Under the pieces are notes generated by a model. The model was not told the DNA's origin. It did no database searches and worked only from the letters and a program-made list of their open reading frames with translations. A stretch of DNA of 64,000 nt from an uncultured Alphaproteobacteria bacterium (GTDB lineage Bacteria > Pseudomonadota > Alphaproteobacteria > HIMB59), in NCBI GenBank assembly GCA_902610175.1, contig CACLUR010000006.1, positions 1 through 64,000 of the forward strand. Direction: 5' to 3'. A program made the translations under genes and the position numbers. Shown piece after piece: positions 16,201-26,215 of the stretch (position 1 is the stretch's first letter; each line of letters starts with the position of its first letter).

Positions 16201-17553
16201 ATGTTAGAAAATATAACAAATAAGATAACTGGAATTTTTCAAGGTCTCTCAAATAAAGGGGCTATCAGTGAAAAAGATTTAGAGACAACCTTGCGAGAGG
16301 TGAGAGTTGCTTTGTTAGAGGCAGATGTTTCTCTTAAAGTATCTAAAGATCTTATTAAAAAAATCCAAGAAAAAGCACTTGGCAAAAAAGTAATTGAAAA
16401 CGTCCAGCCAGGACAACAAATAATTAAAATAGTAAGTGATGAACTAACAGAAATACTTGGTGTTCAAAGTAGCGAGCTAAACTTTAAAAATAAACCTTCA
16501 ACTTTTTTAATGTGTGGTCTGCAGGGTGCAGGTAAAACAACATCAATTGCAAAACTTGCTCATTACTGTCAAAATTCCCTTAATAAATCTGTAGCACTTG
16601 TGTCAACAGATTTAAGAAGACCGGCTGCTATAGACCAACTTCGTATTTTATCTCAAAAAAATAATATACAGTTTATCGAGCCAAAAAATGAAAATATAAA
16701 AGATATTGTCAATAATGCTCTTGAACAAAGTAAAAAACTTTTATCGGATGTTTTAATTATAGATACCTCAGGTCGAATTAGCACAGATGAGGAATTACTT
16801 TTAGAACTTAAAACAATTCATGATCTAGCAAAACCACAAGAGAATTTACTTGTTTTAGACTCAATGATGGGTCAACAAGCCCTAAGCGTTGTAGAGTCTT
16901 TTAACTCCACAGCACCACTTACTGGATTTATATTAACAAGATTAGACGCAGACCCAAGAGGAGGAGTTGCACTTTCAGCAAAATATCAAACAGGTTTGCC
17001 AATTCGTTTCTTTGGATCAGGAGAAAATATTGAAGATTTTGAAGTTTTTCACCCAGAGAGAATAGCTTCTAGAATTCTTGGTATGGGAGATGTTGTTTCG
17101 TTAGTTGAAAAAGCACAAAAAGATTTTGATCAAAAAGAAATGGAAAATCTCCAATCTCAGATGATGAGTGGGAAATTCAATATGAATGATCTTTTAAAAC
17201 AGTTTTCTCAAATGAAAAAAATGGGCGGAATGTCTGGACTAATGTCACACATGCCAGGTGTCAGCAAAATTAAAAATATGATGGAGAGTGGAGATTTTGA
17301 TGAAAAAGTTATTGATCATCAAATAGCAATTATTTGCTCAATGACTAGAGAAGAGAGAGTTGATCCTGATTTACTAAAAGCTTCAAGAAAAAGAAGAATA
17401 GCAACAGGGTCTGGTAGACAGGTACACGAGGTCAACAGGCTTTTAAAACAATTTGAGCAAACTAAAAAACTTATGAAGCAAGCTCAAAAACCAGGTTTTG
17501 CAAATAAAATTAAAAGTTTATTAGGCGGAAACCAAATGCCAACGATTGAATAA
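16201..17553 (+). CDS. ffh: Signal recognition particle protein Ffh
   Basis: 450 aa. N domain residues 1-95, G domain with GLQGAGKTT at 106-114, DLRRPAAIDQL near 140, DTSGR near 190 and TRLDADPRGG near 246, and a methionine-rich M domain from about 300 (MSGKFNMNDLLKQFSQMKKMGGM region) that binds SRP RNA and signal peptides. First gene of the ffh-rpsP-rimM-trmD-rplS operon. The SRP RNA gene is not seen in the window. Confidence 0.98.
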   Translation: MLENITNKITGIFQGLSNKGAISEKDLETTLREVRVALLEADVSLKVSKDLIKKIQEKALGKKVIENVQPGQQIIKIVSDELTEILGVQSSELNFKNKPSTFLMCGLQGAGKTTSIAKLAHYCQNSLNKSVALVSTDLRRPAAIDQLRILSQKNNIQFIEPKNENIKDIVNNALEQSKKLLSDVLIIDTSGRISTDEELLLELKTIHDLAKPQENLLVLDSMMGQQALSVVESFNSTAPLTGFILTRLDADPRGGVALSAKYQTGLPIRFFGSGENIEDFEVFHPERIASRILGMGDVVSLVEKAQKDFDQKEMENLQSQMMSGKFNMNDLLKQFSQMKKMGGMSGLMSHMPGVSKIKNMMESGDFDEKVIDHQIAIICSMTREERVDPDLLKASRKRRIATGSGRQVHEVNRLLKQFEQTKKLMKQAQKPGFANKIKSLLGGNQMPTIE

Positions 17554-17571
17554 ATACAGAAGGGAGAAATC

Positions 17572-18165
17572 ATGGCGACAAAAATAAGACTAGCAAGAGG
17601 AGGTTCAAAAAAAAGACCTTTTTATAGAATTGTAGTTGCAGATGAGAGAGCACCAAGAGACGGTAATTTCATTGAAAAAATAGGCAACTTCAATCCAATG
17701 GTTCCCAAGGATCACAAGGAAAGAGTAATGCTTAGCAAAGAAAGAGCTGAACATTGGCTTAAGGTTGGAGCCCTGCCAACAGAAAGAGTCCAAAAAATTC
17801 TCTCTGAATTAGGAATGATGGAAGCTCCAAAAATAACTGAGAAAACAAAAAAGCATTTACCAAAGGCAAAGGCTCAAGAAAGAGTTAAAGCGAAAGAAGA
17901 AGCAGCATCAAAAGCTGCAGAAGATGCAAAAGCTACTGAAGAAGCAGCTAAAGCAGAGGATGAAAAACCTGCTGAGGAGGTGACTGCCTCAGAAGAGCAA
18001 CCGCCTGTTGAAGAAGCAGCAGCTGAAAAACCAGCTGAAGAGGTAAAGACAGAGGAGACTTCTGAGCCGGAGGAAAAGAAAGAAGAAGCTCCTGCAAAAG
18101 AAGAGCCTAAAGAGGAAGAGGGTTCAACTGAGGTTTCAGAGGATAAACCCGAAACTAAAGAGTAA
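17572..18165 (+). CDS. rpsP: 30S ribosomal protein S16 with long acidic tail
   Basis: 197 aa. Residues 1-80 are a normal S16 ([40 protein letters not shown]). Residues about 85-197 are a low-complexity Glu/Ala/Lys/Pro tail that becomes strongly acidic toward the end. Typical S16 is 80-90 aa, and alphaproteobacterial forms are often somewhat longer; this tail exceeds the domain itself. A clear ribosome site GGGAG precedes the ATG. Confidence 0.96.
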   Translation: MATKIRLARGGSKKRPFYRIVVADERAPRDGNFIEKIGNFNPMVPKDHKERVMLSKERAEHWLKVGALPTERVQKILSELGMMEAPKITEKTKKHLPKAKAQERVKAKEEAASKAAEDAKATEEAAKAEDEKPAEEVTASEEQPPVEEAAAEKPAEEVKTEETSEPEEKKEEAPAKEEPKEEEGSTEVSEDKPETKE

Positions 18166-18171
18166 TTACTA

Positions 18172-18669
18172 GTGACTCCCTTTGAGAAGCGTTTCATACA
18201 AGTTGGTGTAATTGGCAGACCTAAAGGAACTAAGGGTCTGCTAAGGTTTCACAGTTATTTAAATGACGATCGTGATGTAAATCAATTTAAAAGATTTTAT
18301 TTAGATAATGAAAAAACTGTTAACTTAAAACTAGTATCTTTTGATAAAAAAAGCCCACTTATAATAATCGACGAAATAAATAATAGAACAGACATTGAAA
18401 AGTTTGTTAATAAAAAAATTTTTTTAAAAAAAGAACAACTATCACCAGTAAAAGAAAATGAATATTATTTCCACGATTTAGAGGGCCTTGAGGTATTTGA
18501 TAATAAAGACCAGAGAGTTGGAGAAGTTGCTTCAGTTGTAAATTTTGGTGCAGGGGATTTATTGGAAATATATTTTATTAAAAGTAAAAAAAAAGAATTT
18601 TTCAGATTTACTGAACAAAACTTTCCATTTGTAAATATTAAAGAAAAAAAAATTATAATTAAAAATTAA
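18172..18669 (+). CDS. rimM: 16S rRNA processing protein RimM
   Basis: 165 aa, GTG start 6 bases after rpsP. The N-terminal RimM domain has VGVIGRPKGTKGLLRFHSYL and the C-terminal PRC-barrel has EYYFHDLEGLEVFDNKDQRVGEVASVVNFGAGDLLEI. RimM assists 30S head maturation around S19. Its stop overlaps trmD as TAATG. Confidence 0.94.
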   Translation: MTPFEKRFIQVGVIGRPKGTKGLLRFHSYLNDDRDVNQFKRFYLDNEKTVNLKLVSFDKKSPLIIIDEINNRTDIEKFVNKKIFLKKEQLSPVKENEYYFHDLEGLEVFDNKDQRVGEVASVVNFGAGDLLEIYFIKSKKKEFFRFTEQNFPFVNIKEKKIIIKN

Positions 18670-19394
18670 TGTTAAAATTCAATATCCTTACTTTATTTCC
18701 AGAAGTTTTTCCTGGAATTTTACAACATGGCTTGTTGGGCAAAGCTCTGTCAAAAAATCATTTCGAAATCAATACTATCAACATAAGAGATTACAGTGAT
18801 TTATCTGCGAACTCTGTTGATGATAAACCATTTAGTGGTGGCGCAGGCATGGTATTAAGACCTGATATAATTTCAAAATCTATCGAAGCAAACTTTAATA
18901 AAAATGAATTAGATAGCTGTATTAAAATATGTTTTTCTGCCAAAGGTAAAAAACTCACTCAAAAAAAATTAACTAATTATAATTTAAATAAAGATTTTAT
19001 TTTACTAAATGGTAGATATGAGGGCATTGATCAAAGAGTAATTGATTATTATGAATTTCAAGAAATTTCTGTGAGCGATGTCATATTAAACGGAGGAGAG
19101 ATAGCATCATTATTATTTATTGAGGCGTTTATGAGACTCCAACCTGGTGTTCTTGGAAATAATGATACCCACACTATTGAGTCATTTCAAAATGGACTAG
19201 TTGAACATGATCAATTCACTAGACCAAACCCATGGATAACCCCTGATCATTCAGAAATAGAAGTACCTTCTATACTCGTGAGTGGTAAACATGCTGATAT
19301 AGATCTTTGGAAACACCAAAATTCGTTGGAAAATACTGAAAAAAATAGACCAGATTTATTTAAAAACTATTTAAAAAAAAACAAAAATGAGTAG
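18669..19394 (+). CDS. trmD: tRNA (guanine37-N1)-methyltransferase TrmD
   Basis: 241 aa. SPOUT-family markers: FNILTLFPEVFPGIL at the start, KPFSGGAGMVL, LLNGRYEGIDQRV, the trefoil-knot segment SVSDVILNGGEIASL and LEHDQFTRP as VEHDQFTRP. It methylates G37 in tRNAs reading CNN codons to prevent frameshifts. Between rimM and rplS as in most bacteria. Confidence 0.97.
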   Translation: MLKFNILTLFPEVFPGILQHGLLGKALSKNHFEINTINIRDYSDLSANSVDDKPFSGGAGMVLRPDIISKSIEANFNKNELDSCIKICFSAKGKKLTQKKLTNYNLNKDFILLNGRYEGIDQRVIDYYEFQEISVSDVILNGGEIASLLFIEAFMRLQPGVLGNNDTHTIESFQNGLVEHDQFTRPNPWITPDHSEIEVPSILVSGKHADIDLWKHQNSLENTEKNRPDLFKNYLKKNKNE

Positions 19395-19411
19395 AATATG
19401 CCGCTCTGATA

Positions 19412-19436
19412 CCACCCATATATTAATATTGGATGG
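19412..19436 (+). promoter_or_regulatory. rplS: Hairpin covering the rplS ribosome-binding site
   Basis: CCACCCATAT (19412-19421), loop ATTA, and ATATTGGATGG (19426-19436) can pair with one mismatch and a single-base bulge. The 3' arm contains the GGATGG Shine-Dalgarno of rplS, so the fold would hide it. This suggests translational control of L19, possibly feedback, but it is inferred from pairing alone. Confidence 0.4.
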
Positions 19437-19444
19437 AGCACACA

Positions 19445-20116
19445 ATGAATGAAATTATTAAAAATTACGAACAATCACAAATTCAGCAGATTTTAAAAAG
19501 TTCAAAGGTTTCAGACTTCGCTCCAGGTGACACTGTCAAAGTTAACGTTAAGATTAAAGAAGGAAATAAAGAGAGAGTACAAGCATTTCAAGGTGTCTGT
19601 ATTGGTAAAAAAAATAATGGTCTTAATTCTTCATTTACTGTTAGAAAAATTTCTAGTGGTGAAGGTGTTGAAAGGGTTTTTCCATTATACAGTAATGTTA
19701 TCGACTCAATCGAACGTGTAAAAGTTGGTGATGTAAGAAGAGCTAAATTATATTATCTAAGAGGTTTGTCTGGTAAAAAAGCAAGAATTGCAGAAAGAAC
19801 TGACGGTCGATCATATGATGATAACCAATTTGTATCTACAATCGAAGATGCTGAAGAAATTTCAGAGGTTAGTACTGAAGAAAATAAATCAGATACACCT
19901 GTAACTGACGAAACACCAAAGGAAGAAGCTAAAGAGACCAAAACAGAGGAAACTTCATCTCAAGAAGCCCCTAATTCTGAAGACAGCTCTAAAGAAGAAA
20001 TTAAAGAAACTAAATCAGAGGAATCATCACCACAAGAAGAACCCAAAGTTGAAGATGAGCCAAAAGAGGAAAAGCCTGTAGAGAAAAAAATAGAAGTGGC
20101 AGAAACTAAAAGCTAA
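19445..20116 (+). CDS. rplS: 50S ribosomal protein L19 with long acidic tail
   Basis: 223 aa from the ATG at 19445, chosen over 19433 because GGAG then sits 6 bases upstream and the protein begins [13 protein letters not shown] as in the family. Residues 1-115 form L19 ([67 protein letters not shown]). The last 100 or so residues are a Glu/Lys/Ser/Thr/Pro tail absent from most L19, similar in character to the S16 tail in the same operon. Confidence 0.95.
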   Translation: MNEIIKNYEQSQIQQILKSSKVSDFAPGDTVKVNVKIKEGNKERVQAFQGVCIGKKNNGLNSSFTVRKISSGEGVERVFPLYSNVIDSIERVKVGDVRRAKLYYLRGLSGKKARIAERTDGRSYDDNQFVSTIEDAEEISEVSTEENKSDTPVTDETPKEEAKETKTEETSSQEAPNSEDSSKEEIKETKSEESSPQEEPKVEDEPKEEKPVEKKIEVAETKS

Positions 20117-20126
20117 AAGTATTATC

Positions 20127-21545
20127 TTGAGCAACCAAGGCCCAAAAACACTTTTTGATAAAATCTGGTCTGAACATCTTGTCGGTCAAAGAGAAGATGG
20201 GACTAATCTTTTATATATTGATCGTCATTTAGTTCATGAAGTAACTAGCCCTCAAGCTTTCGAAGGATTAAAACTATCCAATCGTCCCGTTCATAGACCA
20301 GAGGCTACGATAGCTGTGGCAGACCATAATGTTCCTACTATAAATAGACAAAATATTGAGGACCCACAAAGTAAAATTCAAGTCGAAACTTTAGCAAAAA
20401 ACACTAAAGAGCATGGAATTCAATATTTTGATTTAATGGACCAAAGACAAGGTATTGTTCACATCATTGGTCCTGAGCAGGGAATTACCCAACCGGGCAT
20501 GACAATTGTCTGTGGCGACAGTCACACGTCTACCCATGGAGCTTTCGGAGCTCTCGCTTTTGGTATCGGAACAAGTGAAGTTGAGCATGTTCTGGCTACG
20601 CAAACAATTGTTCAAAATCCTGCAAAAAATATGAGAATTTCGGTCAATGGTAAACTTCCTTTTGGAGTAAACTCTAAAGATTTAATCTTGTACATAATTG
20701 GAAAAATTGGAACAGCTGGGGGAACTGGTCATGTAATTGAGTATGCTGGTTCATCTATCATGGGCCTTTCTATGGAAGGCAGAATGACTATTTGTAATAT
20801 GAGCATTGAAGCTGGTGCTCGTGCTGGATTAATTAGCCCAGATCAAACAACTTTTAATTATATAAAAGGTAGACCTTATGCCCCTGGAACTGAACACTGG
20901 GATCAAGCAGTAGAATACTGGTCATCTCTTCCCTCAGATAATGATGCAAATTACGATCATGAAATAGTTATAGATAGTTCAGAAATTGACCCAATGGTGA
21001 CATGGGGAACTAGCCCTGAGGATGTTGTGTCAGTGAAAGGCACGGTGCCAAATCCAAGTAGTGCTAAAACAGAAAATAAAAAGAAAAGCATTGAAAGATC
21101 ACTTGAGTATATGGGTCTTAAGCCCGGAACAAAAATTACAGACATAAAATTAGATAAAATATTTATTGGCTCTTGCACAAATGGTCGAATTGAGGATTTA
21201 AGAAAAGTTGCATCTATTGTTAAGGACAAAAAGATTGCCTCACACGTTCAAGCAATGATAGTACCAGGATCAGGCTTAGTTAAAAAACAAGCAGAAGAAG
21301 AAGGAATTGATATAATTTTAAAAGATGCTGGCTTCGAATGGAGAGAGGCTGGATGTTCAATGTGCCTTGGTATGAATCCCGATCAATTAAAACCAGGTGA
21401 AAGGTGCGCATCAACTTCTAATAGAAATTTTGAGGGTAGACAAGGCCGAGGTGGTAGAACTCATTTAATGAGTCCTGAGCTTGCTGCAGCATCTGCTATT
21501 ACGGGAAACATTTCAGATATAAGAGATTTTACACAAAATGGATAA
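20127..21545 (+). CDS. leuC: 3-isopropylmalate dehydratase large subunit
   Basis: 472 aa, TTG start 10 bases after rplS. Aconitase-fold iron-sulfur enzyme: [31 protein letters not shown], cluster ligands in [11 protein letters not shown] and in [10 protein letters not shown], and [21 protein letters not shown] near the end. With LeuD it isomerises 2- to 3-isopropylmalate. The rplS-leuCDB-asd arrangement seems to put leucine synthesis behind the ribosomal operon with no recognisable leucine attenuator in between. Confidence 0.97.
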   Translation: MSNQGPKTLFDKIWSEHLVGQREDGTNLLYIDRHLVHEVTSPQAFEGLKLSNRPVHRPEATIAVADHNVPTINRQNIEDPQSKIQVETLAKNTKEHGIQYFDLMDQRQGIVHIIGPEQGITQPGMTIVCGDSHTSTHGAFGALAFGIGTSEVEHVLATQTIVQNPAKNMRISVNGKLPFGVNSKDLILYIIGKIGTAGGTGHVIEYAGSSIMGLSMEGRMTICNMSIEAGARAGLISPDQTTFNYIKGRPYAPGTEHWDQAVEYWSSLPSDNDANYDHEIVIDSSEIDPMVTWGTSPEDVVSVKGTVPNPSSAKTENKKKSIERSLEYMGLKPGTKITDIKLDKIFIGSCTNGRIEDLRKVASIVKDKKIASHVQAMIVPGSGLVKKQAEEEGIDIILKDAGFEWREAGCSMCLGMNPDQLKPGERCASTSNRNFEGRQGRGGRTHLMSPELAAASAITGNISDIRDFTQNG

Positions 21546-22146
21546 GTTTCATTCTTTAAAAGGTATCGCAGCTCCTTTACCAATTGTTAATATCGATACT
21601 GATATGATCATCCCAAAGCAATTTCTCAAAACAATTAAAAGAACTGGTCTTGGTGTAAGTTTGTTTTATGAGATGAGATATGATAACGATGGAAACCTCA
21701 TTAAAGATTTTGTTTTAAATACATCTCCTTTTGATCAGTCAAAAATTTTGGTTGCTGGTGATAATTTTGGTTGTGGATCAAGTAGAGAACACGCCCCTTG
21801 GTCTCTTAAAGATTTTGGAATAAGAAGCGTAATTTCAACAAGTTTTGCAGACATTTTCTATAATAATTGCTTTCAAAATGGAATTTTACCGATAGTTGTC
21901 AGCCCTGAAAACCTCGATCAATTAATGACAGCAGCTAAAAATCAAATTGAGTTCACTATCGATCTTCCTGAGCAAATCATTAAAGCTGGCAATCATTCAA
22001 TCAATTTTGAAATTGAAGAATTCAGAAAAGAAAGACTTTTGCAGGGATTAGACGATATAGGCATTACCCTTGGTTACCAAGACAAAATTAATGCATACGA
22101 AGAGGATAAAAAAAATAAAAAACCTTGGTTATTTAAAAAAAATTAA
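21538..22146 (+). CDS. leuD: 3-isopropylmalate dehydratase small subunit
   Basis: 202 aa, overlapping leuC by 8 nt. Swivelling domain motifs: [18 protein letters not shown]-type start ([18 protein letters not shown]), [17 protein letters not shown] and [18 protein letters not shown]. Normal length. Forms the active site together with LeuC. Confidence 0.97.
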   Translation: MDKFHSLKGIAAPLPIVNIDTDMIIPKQFLKTIKRTGLGVSLFYEMRYDNDGNLIKDFVLNTSPFDQSKILVAGDNFGCGSSREHAPWSLKDFGIRSVISTSFADIFYNNCFQNGILPIVVSPENLDQLMTAAKNQIEFTIDLPEQIIKAGNHSINFEIEEFRKERLLQGLDDIGITLGYQDKINAYEEDKKNKKPWLFKKN

Positions 22147-23229
22147 ATGAGTTCTAAAATTTTAGTTTTACCTGGAGATGGCATAGGTGTGGAAGTTGCA
22201 GATCAAGCCATAAGAGTAATTGAAAAATTAAATGAGCAAGGTCTTAATGCAAGTTATGAAAAAGATTTAGTTGGAGGCGCTTCATATGATGTTAATGGCG
22301 AACCTTTAACTAACTCTGTTTTAGAGAAAGCAAAAAATTCAGATGCTGTATTATTGGGAGCAGTTGGTGGATCAAAGTGGGATGACGTTGAAAGATCAAA
22401 AAGACCAGAAGCTGGGCTTTTAGGTTTGAGAAAAGAATTAGAACTTTTTGCAAATCTGAGACCTGCATTAGTTTTTGATGCTCTTGTTTCAGCTTCAACT
22501 TTAAAAAATGAAGTGGTAAACAATTTAGATATTATGATTGTAAGAGAATTGACTGGTGGAGTATATTTTGGTCAACCTCGAGGAATTGAAGACACACCAA
22601 ATGGTAAGAAAGCAATCGACACACAAATTTATTACGATTACGAAATAGATAGAATTGCCAGAGTTGCTTTTGATTTAGCCAGAAAAAGAAATAATAAAGT
22701 AACATCAGTTGAGAAAGCTAATGTTATGGAAACAGGTGTACTCTGGAGAGAGATTGTGAAAGAAACTCATAAAGATTTTTCAGATATTACACTAGAAAAT
22801 ATGTTAGCAGATAATTGTGCCATGCAACTTGTCAGAAACCCAAAACAATTTGATGTAATAGTTACAGATAACCTCTTTGGAGATCTGCTGAGTGATTGTG
22901 CTGCTATGCTCACCGGTTCGCTTGGAATGTTACCATCGGCGTCATTAGGAGAAGAAAAAAATGGCAAAAGACATGGACTTTTTGAGCCCGTTCATGGAAG
23001 TGCCCCTGATATTGCAGGTCAAGATAAAGCAAATCCAATCGCTACCATTTTAAGTTTGTCTATGATGTTAAAATATAACCTCAATAAACCAGAGTTATCT
23101 AACAAAGTAGAAAGTGCTGTCCAACAAATTCTCTCTGAGGGTTACAGAACTGGAGACATTTACACAAATGAAGACCAAACTCTTGTTTCCTGCTCTAAAA
23201 TGGGCGATTTAATAATTGAGAGAATTTAA
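22147..23229 (+). CDS. leuB: 3-isopropylmalate dehydrogenase
   Basis: 360 aa, starting directly after the leuD stop. Features of the family: LPGDGIGVEVADQAI, GAVGGSKWD, the substrate arginines in LRKELELFANLRPA, REL TGGVYFGQPRG region, the metal-binding NLFGDLLSDCAAM and the NAD loop EPVHGSAPDIAGQDKANP. It oxidises and decarboxylates 3-isopropylmalate to 2-oxoisocaproate. Confidence 0.97.
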   Translation: MSSKILVLPGDGIGVEVADQAIRVIEKLNEQGLNASYEKDLVGGASYDVNGEPLTNSVLEKAKNSDAVLLGAVGGSKWDDVERSKRPEAGLLGLRKELELFANLRPALVFDALVSASTLKNEVVNNLDIMIVRELTGGVYFGQPRGIEDTPNGKKAIDTQIYYDYEIDRIARVAFDLARKRNNKVTSVEKANVMETGVLWREIVKETHKDFSDITLENMLADNCAMQLVRNPKQFDVIVTDNLFGDLLSDCAAMLTGSLGMLPSASLGEEKNGKRHGLFEPVHGSAPDIAGQDKANPIATILSLSMMLKYNLNKPELSNKVESAVQQILSEGYRTGDIYTNEDQTLVSCSKMGDLIIERI

Positions 23230-23230
23230 G

Positions 23231-24262
23231 TTGGCTTCTTCTAAAAAACCTAAAATTGCTGTTGTCGGAGCAACTGGAAATGTCGGTAGAGAGGTTTTAG
23301 ATATTATTGATGAAAAAGAAATTCAATATTCTGATTTAATCGCTTTAGCTTCTTCTCGTTCTAAAGGAAGCACAATTGATTACGGAGAAAACAAGTCTAT
23401 TTTAGTAGCAGACTTAGCTGAATATGATTTTTCTGATACTGACATAGCTATTTTTTCACCAGGTGCGAAAGTTTCAAGTGAGTTTGCTCCTAAAGCTGCT
23501 AAGCAAGGTTGTATAGTAATTGACAATACCTCTCATTTTCGAACAGATCCAGATGTCCCATTAGTAGTCGCTGAGGTTAATCCTGAGGCGCTAAAAGACT
23601 TTAGAAAAAAGAATATCATTTCTAATCCTAATTGCTCAACTATGGGGATGCTAGTTGCGATTAAACCTTTGCATGATCACTTTAAAGTTAAAAGAATTGT
23701 CGTCTCAACTTACCAATCAGTATCTGGTGCAGGTAAAGAGGCTGCAGATGAATTATTCAATCAAACTAAATCAATCTATGCTAATGAAGCAGTAGTGAAA
23801 GAAAAATTTACTAAACAAATTGCTTTTAATGTTATCCCGCATATAGACGTTTTCTTAGAGGATGGTCAAACTAAAGAAGAGTGGAAAATGTACAATGAAA
23901 CAAAAAAAATTCTTGATCAAAACATTGAACTAACTGCAACTTGTGTTCGTGTACCAGTATTTATATCTCATTCACTAGCTGTAAACATCGAGTTTGAAAA
24001 GCCTTATGATGAGGACCAAATAAGAGAAATTTTTAAGAAATCCCCTGGTCTGAAAATGATTGATTACCGGGCTGATGAGGGGTATGTAACTCCAATTGAA
24101 ACTGCAGGTTTAGACCCCGTTTACGTTAGCAGAATTAGAAGAGACCCTACTATTCCAAATGGTCTTAATTTCTGGTGCGTGTCTGATAATTTAAGAAAGG
24201 GAGCTGCTTTAAACACCGTGCAAATAGCAGAAATCTTGATCAAAGATTATTTAAGCTCTTAG
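23231..24262 (+). CDS. asd: Aspartate-semialdehyde dehydrogenase
   Basis: 343 aa from a TTG at 23231 that follows the leuB stop by one base and has a GAGAG ribosome-site-like stretch upstream; another TTG at 23216 would add five residues. NADP loop GATGNVGREVLDII, catalytic cysteine in SNPNCSTMGML, SVSGAGKEAADELF and a histidine in CVRVPVFISHSLAVN. It supplies the lysine/DAP and threonine/methionine branches, so it links with dapF upstream. Confidence 0.95.
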   Translation: MASSKKPKIAVVGATGNVGREVLDIIDEKEIQYSDLIALASSRSKGSTIDYGENKSILVADLAEYDFSDTDIAIFSPGAKVSSEFAPKAAKQGCIVIDNTSHFRTDPDVPLVVAEVNPEALKDFRKKNIISNPNCSTMGMLVAIKPLHDHFKVKRIVVSTYQSVSGAGKEAADELFNQTKSIYANEAVVKEKFTKQIAFNVIPHIDVFLEDGQTKEEWKMYNETKKILDQNIELTATCVRVPVFISHSLAVNIEFEKPYDEDQIREIFKKSPGLKMIDYRADEGYVTPIETAGLDPVYVSRIRRDPTIPNGLNFWCVSDNLRKGAALNTVQIAEILIKDYLSS

Positions 24263-25040
24263 CTTTAAATCTTTTTTTTCTTTTTTTTGAACGTATTTTA
24301 TTTTTTAGCAAAATATCATAAATATCATTCGTAACATTTTCTAGTATTTCTCTTGTTGTATTTTTTTTACAGATATAGTGAGCATATAAAGCTGTAGATT
24401 GGTCACCAGCTCCATGAAATCTTTCTTTAAAATTTATGTAAGGTGTTTCTATGACAAAAACCTCTCTTCTATTACAAATAATATTTAATATTTTTTCATT
24501 TTTTGGAATGCTTCTTATTAATACTTGACTATTAAACTTCCTCGTAAATGATTTGAGGTCGGTTATGATCTCGCCAATACTATAGTTTTTTACATCTTTA
24601 TTATTTAAGTATGACCACTCAAAAAAATTTGCTGAAATATATTTTACTTTTGTAATTACTTTTTTAAAAAAATTTGCAACGTCTTTTTCTACATACAGAC
24701 CTATTCCTATATCTCCCATAACAGGGTCTAAAACAATTCTATTTTGCTTGTTAATAATTTTACCTATCGATTTTGAAATCTTTGAGTTGGGTGTGTAGCC
24801 AATAATTGTTAAATCATTTAAGCTTAATTTATATGTTTTCCTGATTTTATTAAAAATTACCCATGGATTTAAACTGTTGTTATTGATTTGAAGGGTGCCC
24901 TTTACAGCTTTATGAGATGTTAAAATTACAGTCGGTATCTCATAAATGTTATAACCTTTGTCACTCAAGACTGATCGAGCGGCATGATTTCCAACTTTAT
25001 CATTTAAGACAGTAGACTGAATACTAACTATATTCCTCAT
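24240..25040 (-). CDS. pdxY: Pyridoxal kinase (PdxY-like)
   Basis: 266 aa, ribokinase-like. The N-terminus NIVSIQSTVLNDKVGNHAARSVL matches PdxY (SIQSxVxxGHVGNSAA), DPVMGDIGIGLYV is the kinase motif, and the anion-hole/catalytic sequence is FHGAGDQSTALYA. His replaces Gly-type residues near GNHAAR. It phosphorylates pyridoxal to PLP, the cofactor used by the aminotransferase at 27334. Convergent with asd, overlapping 23 bases. Confidence 0.85.
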   Translation of the reverse strand: MRNIVSIQSTVLNDKVGNHAARSVLSDKGYNIYEIPTVILTSHKAVKGTLQINNNSLNPWVIFNKIRKTYKLSLNDLTIIGYTPNSKISKSIGKIINKQNRIVLDPVMGDIGIGLYVEKDVANFFKKVITKVKYISANFFEWSYLNNKDVKNYSIGEIITDLKSFTRKFNSQVLIRSIPKNEKILNIICNRREVFVIETPYINFKERFHGAGDQSTALYAHYICKKNTTREILENVTNDIYDILLKNKIRSKKRKKRFKAKSLNNL

Positions 25041-25130
25041 GTTTTATGTATCTATTTCTTCAAAGGTTGTCATTGTTTCCACAATAATATAAAAAATACG
25101 CATTAAGAATTTTAATTAAAGGAAATAAAT

Positions 25131-25724
25131 ATGACTTTTGAATTACCAAGCTTACCTTATGCAAATGATGCTTTAGCTCCATATATGTCATCAGAAACTC
25201 TTGATTTCCATCATGGCAAACATCATCAAACATATGTAACAAATTTAAATAATCTTGTTAAAGACACCGATATGAAAGACTCTTCTCTTGAGGAAATAGT
25301 TGTAAAATCAAGTAAAGACTCATCGATGGCAGGAATTTTTAATAATGCAGGTCAACATTGGAACCATATTTTATTTTGGCAATGTATGAAACCCAATGGG
25401 GGAGGCTCTATGCCGTCCGAATTGGAAAGTAGAATTACATCAGACCTAGGAGGGATTGATCAATTCAAAGAAGCTTTTATTCAGGCAGGAACAACTCAAT
25501 TTGGTTCTGGATGGGCTTGGCTTGCCATAGATAATGGTAAATTAGTGGTCACAAAGTCACCTAATGCTTCTAATCCTCTAGTTGATGGGATGAAGCCAAT
25601 ACTGGGATGTGACGTATGGGAACACTCTTATTATATAGATTATAGAAACAAACGACCTGATTATTTAAAAGCTTTTTTAGATAGTCTTGTAAACTGGGAA
25701 TTTGTTGCTTCTCAATTAGATTAA
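25131..25724 (+). CDS. sodB: Iron-type superoxide dismutase
   Basis: 197 aa. Metal ligands are His27 in FHHGKHHQTYV, the His in AGQHWNHILFW, and Asp and His in CDVWEHSYYIDY. The sequence AGQHWNHILFWQ with Gln-containing GSGWAWLA surroundings is typical of Fe-SOD rather than Mn-SOD, but metal choice cannot be proved by eye. AAAGGAAAT before the ATG is a good ribosome site. No signal peptide, so cytoplasmic. A terminator follows. Confidence 0.95.
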   Translation: MTFELPSLPYANDALAPYMSSETLDFHHGKHHQTYVTNLNNLVKDTDMKDSSLEEIVVKSSKDSSMAGIFNNAGQHWNHILFWQCMKPNGGGSMPSELESRITSDLGGIDQFKEAFIQAGTTQFGSGWAWLAIDNGKLVVTKSPNASNPLVDGMKPILGCDVWEHSYYIDYRNKRPDYLKAFLDSLVNWEFVASQLD

Positions 25725-25728
25725 GTAT

Positions 25729-25763
25729 TAGGGCTGCTTACAAAAAAACAGCCCTATTTTTTT
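25729..25763 (+). terminator. Terminator of sodB
   Basis: An 8-bp perfect stem TAGGGCTG / CAGCCCTA (25729-25736 with 25749-25756) with a 12-base loop is followed by TTTTTTT. It lies 4 bases after the sodB stop, in the convergent gap with the heat-shock gene. Confidence 0.9.
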
Positions 25764-25765
25764 AT

Positions 25766-26215
25766 TTAAGCTGATAAAAGTTTAGAATTCGTATTAACTT
25801 TTATTTTTCTGGGTTTTTGGTGTTCAGGTATTTCTCTTTCAAGATTTATACTTAACAGACCATTATTTAAATCAGCCTCAATAACTTTTACAGTATCAGC
25901 TAACTCAAACTTTCTCTCAAAATTTCTGTTGGCAATTCCTCGATAAAGATATTCTGATTTATTCATAGTTTTATCTTCACCCATTTCACCTTTAACAGTC
26001 AAAAGATTACCCTCTTGAGATATATCTATTTGGTCCTCACCAAAACCGGCGATTGCCATGGTAATTTGGTAAATATTTTTGTCATGTTTGACGATATTAT
26101 AAGGTGGATAAGAAGCACCTTTATTGTTCGTAGAAAAGACGGTATCAAAAAGTTTATCAAACTCATCGAAACCAACTGATGATCTCCATAGAGGAGATAA
26201 GTCAAATGTAGTCAT
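25766..26215 (-). CDS. Small heat-shock protein (Hsp20/IbpA type)
   Basis: 149 aa. N-terminus MTTFDLSPLWRSSVGFDEFDKLFD is the class A IbpA/HspH-type start; the alpha-crystallin domain covers about residues 37-130 (YNIVKHDKNIYQITMAIAGF, then GLLSINLEREIPE), and the tail has the basic KPRKIKVNT before it ends. It acts as an ATP-independent holdase in the cytoplasm. It has an apparent RpoH promoter and a structured leader with a strong AAGGAGG ribosome site buried in a hairpin. Confidence 0.94.
   Translation of the reverse strand: MTTFDLSPLWRSSVGFDEFDKLFDTVFSTNNKGASYPPYNIVKHDKNIYQITMAIAGFGEDQIDISQEGNLLTVKGEMGEDKTMNKSEYLYRGIANRNFERKFELADTVKVIEADLNNGLLSINLEREIPEHQKPRKIKVNTNSKLLSA

Noticed and set aside
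20433-21229. Minus-strand ORFs inside leuC
   Set aside because: They are shadows of a strongly conserved gene and have no recognisable product or ribosome site.
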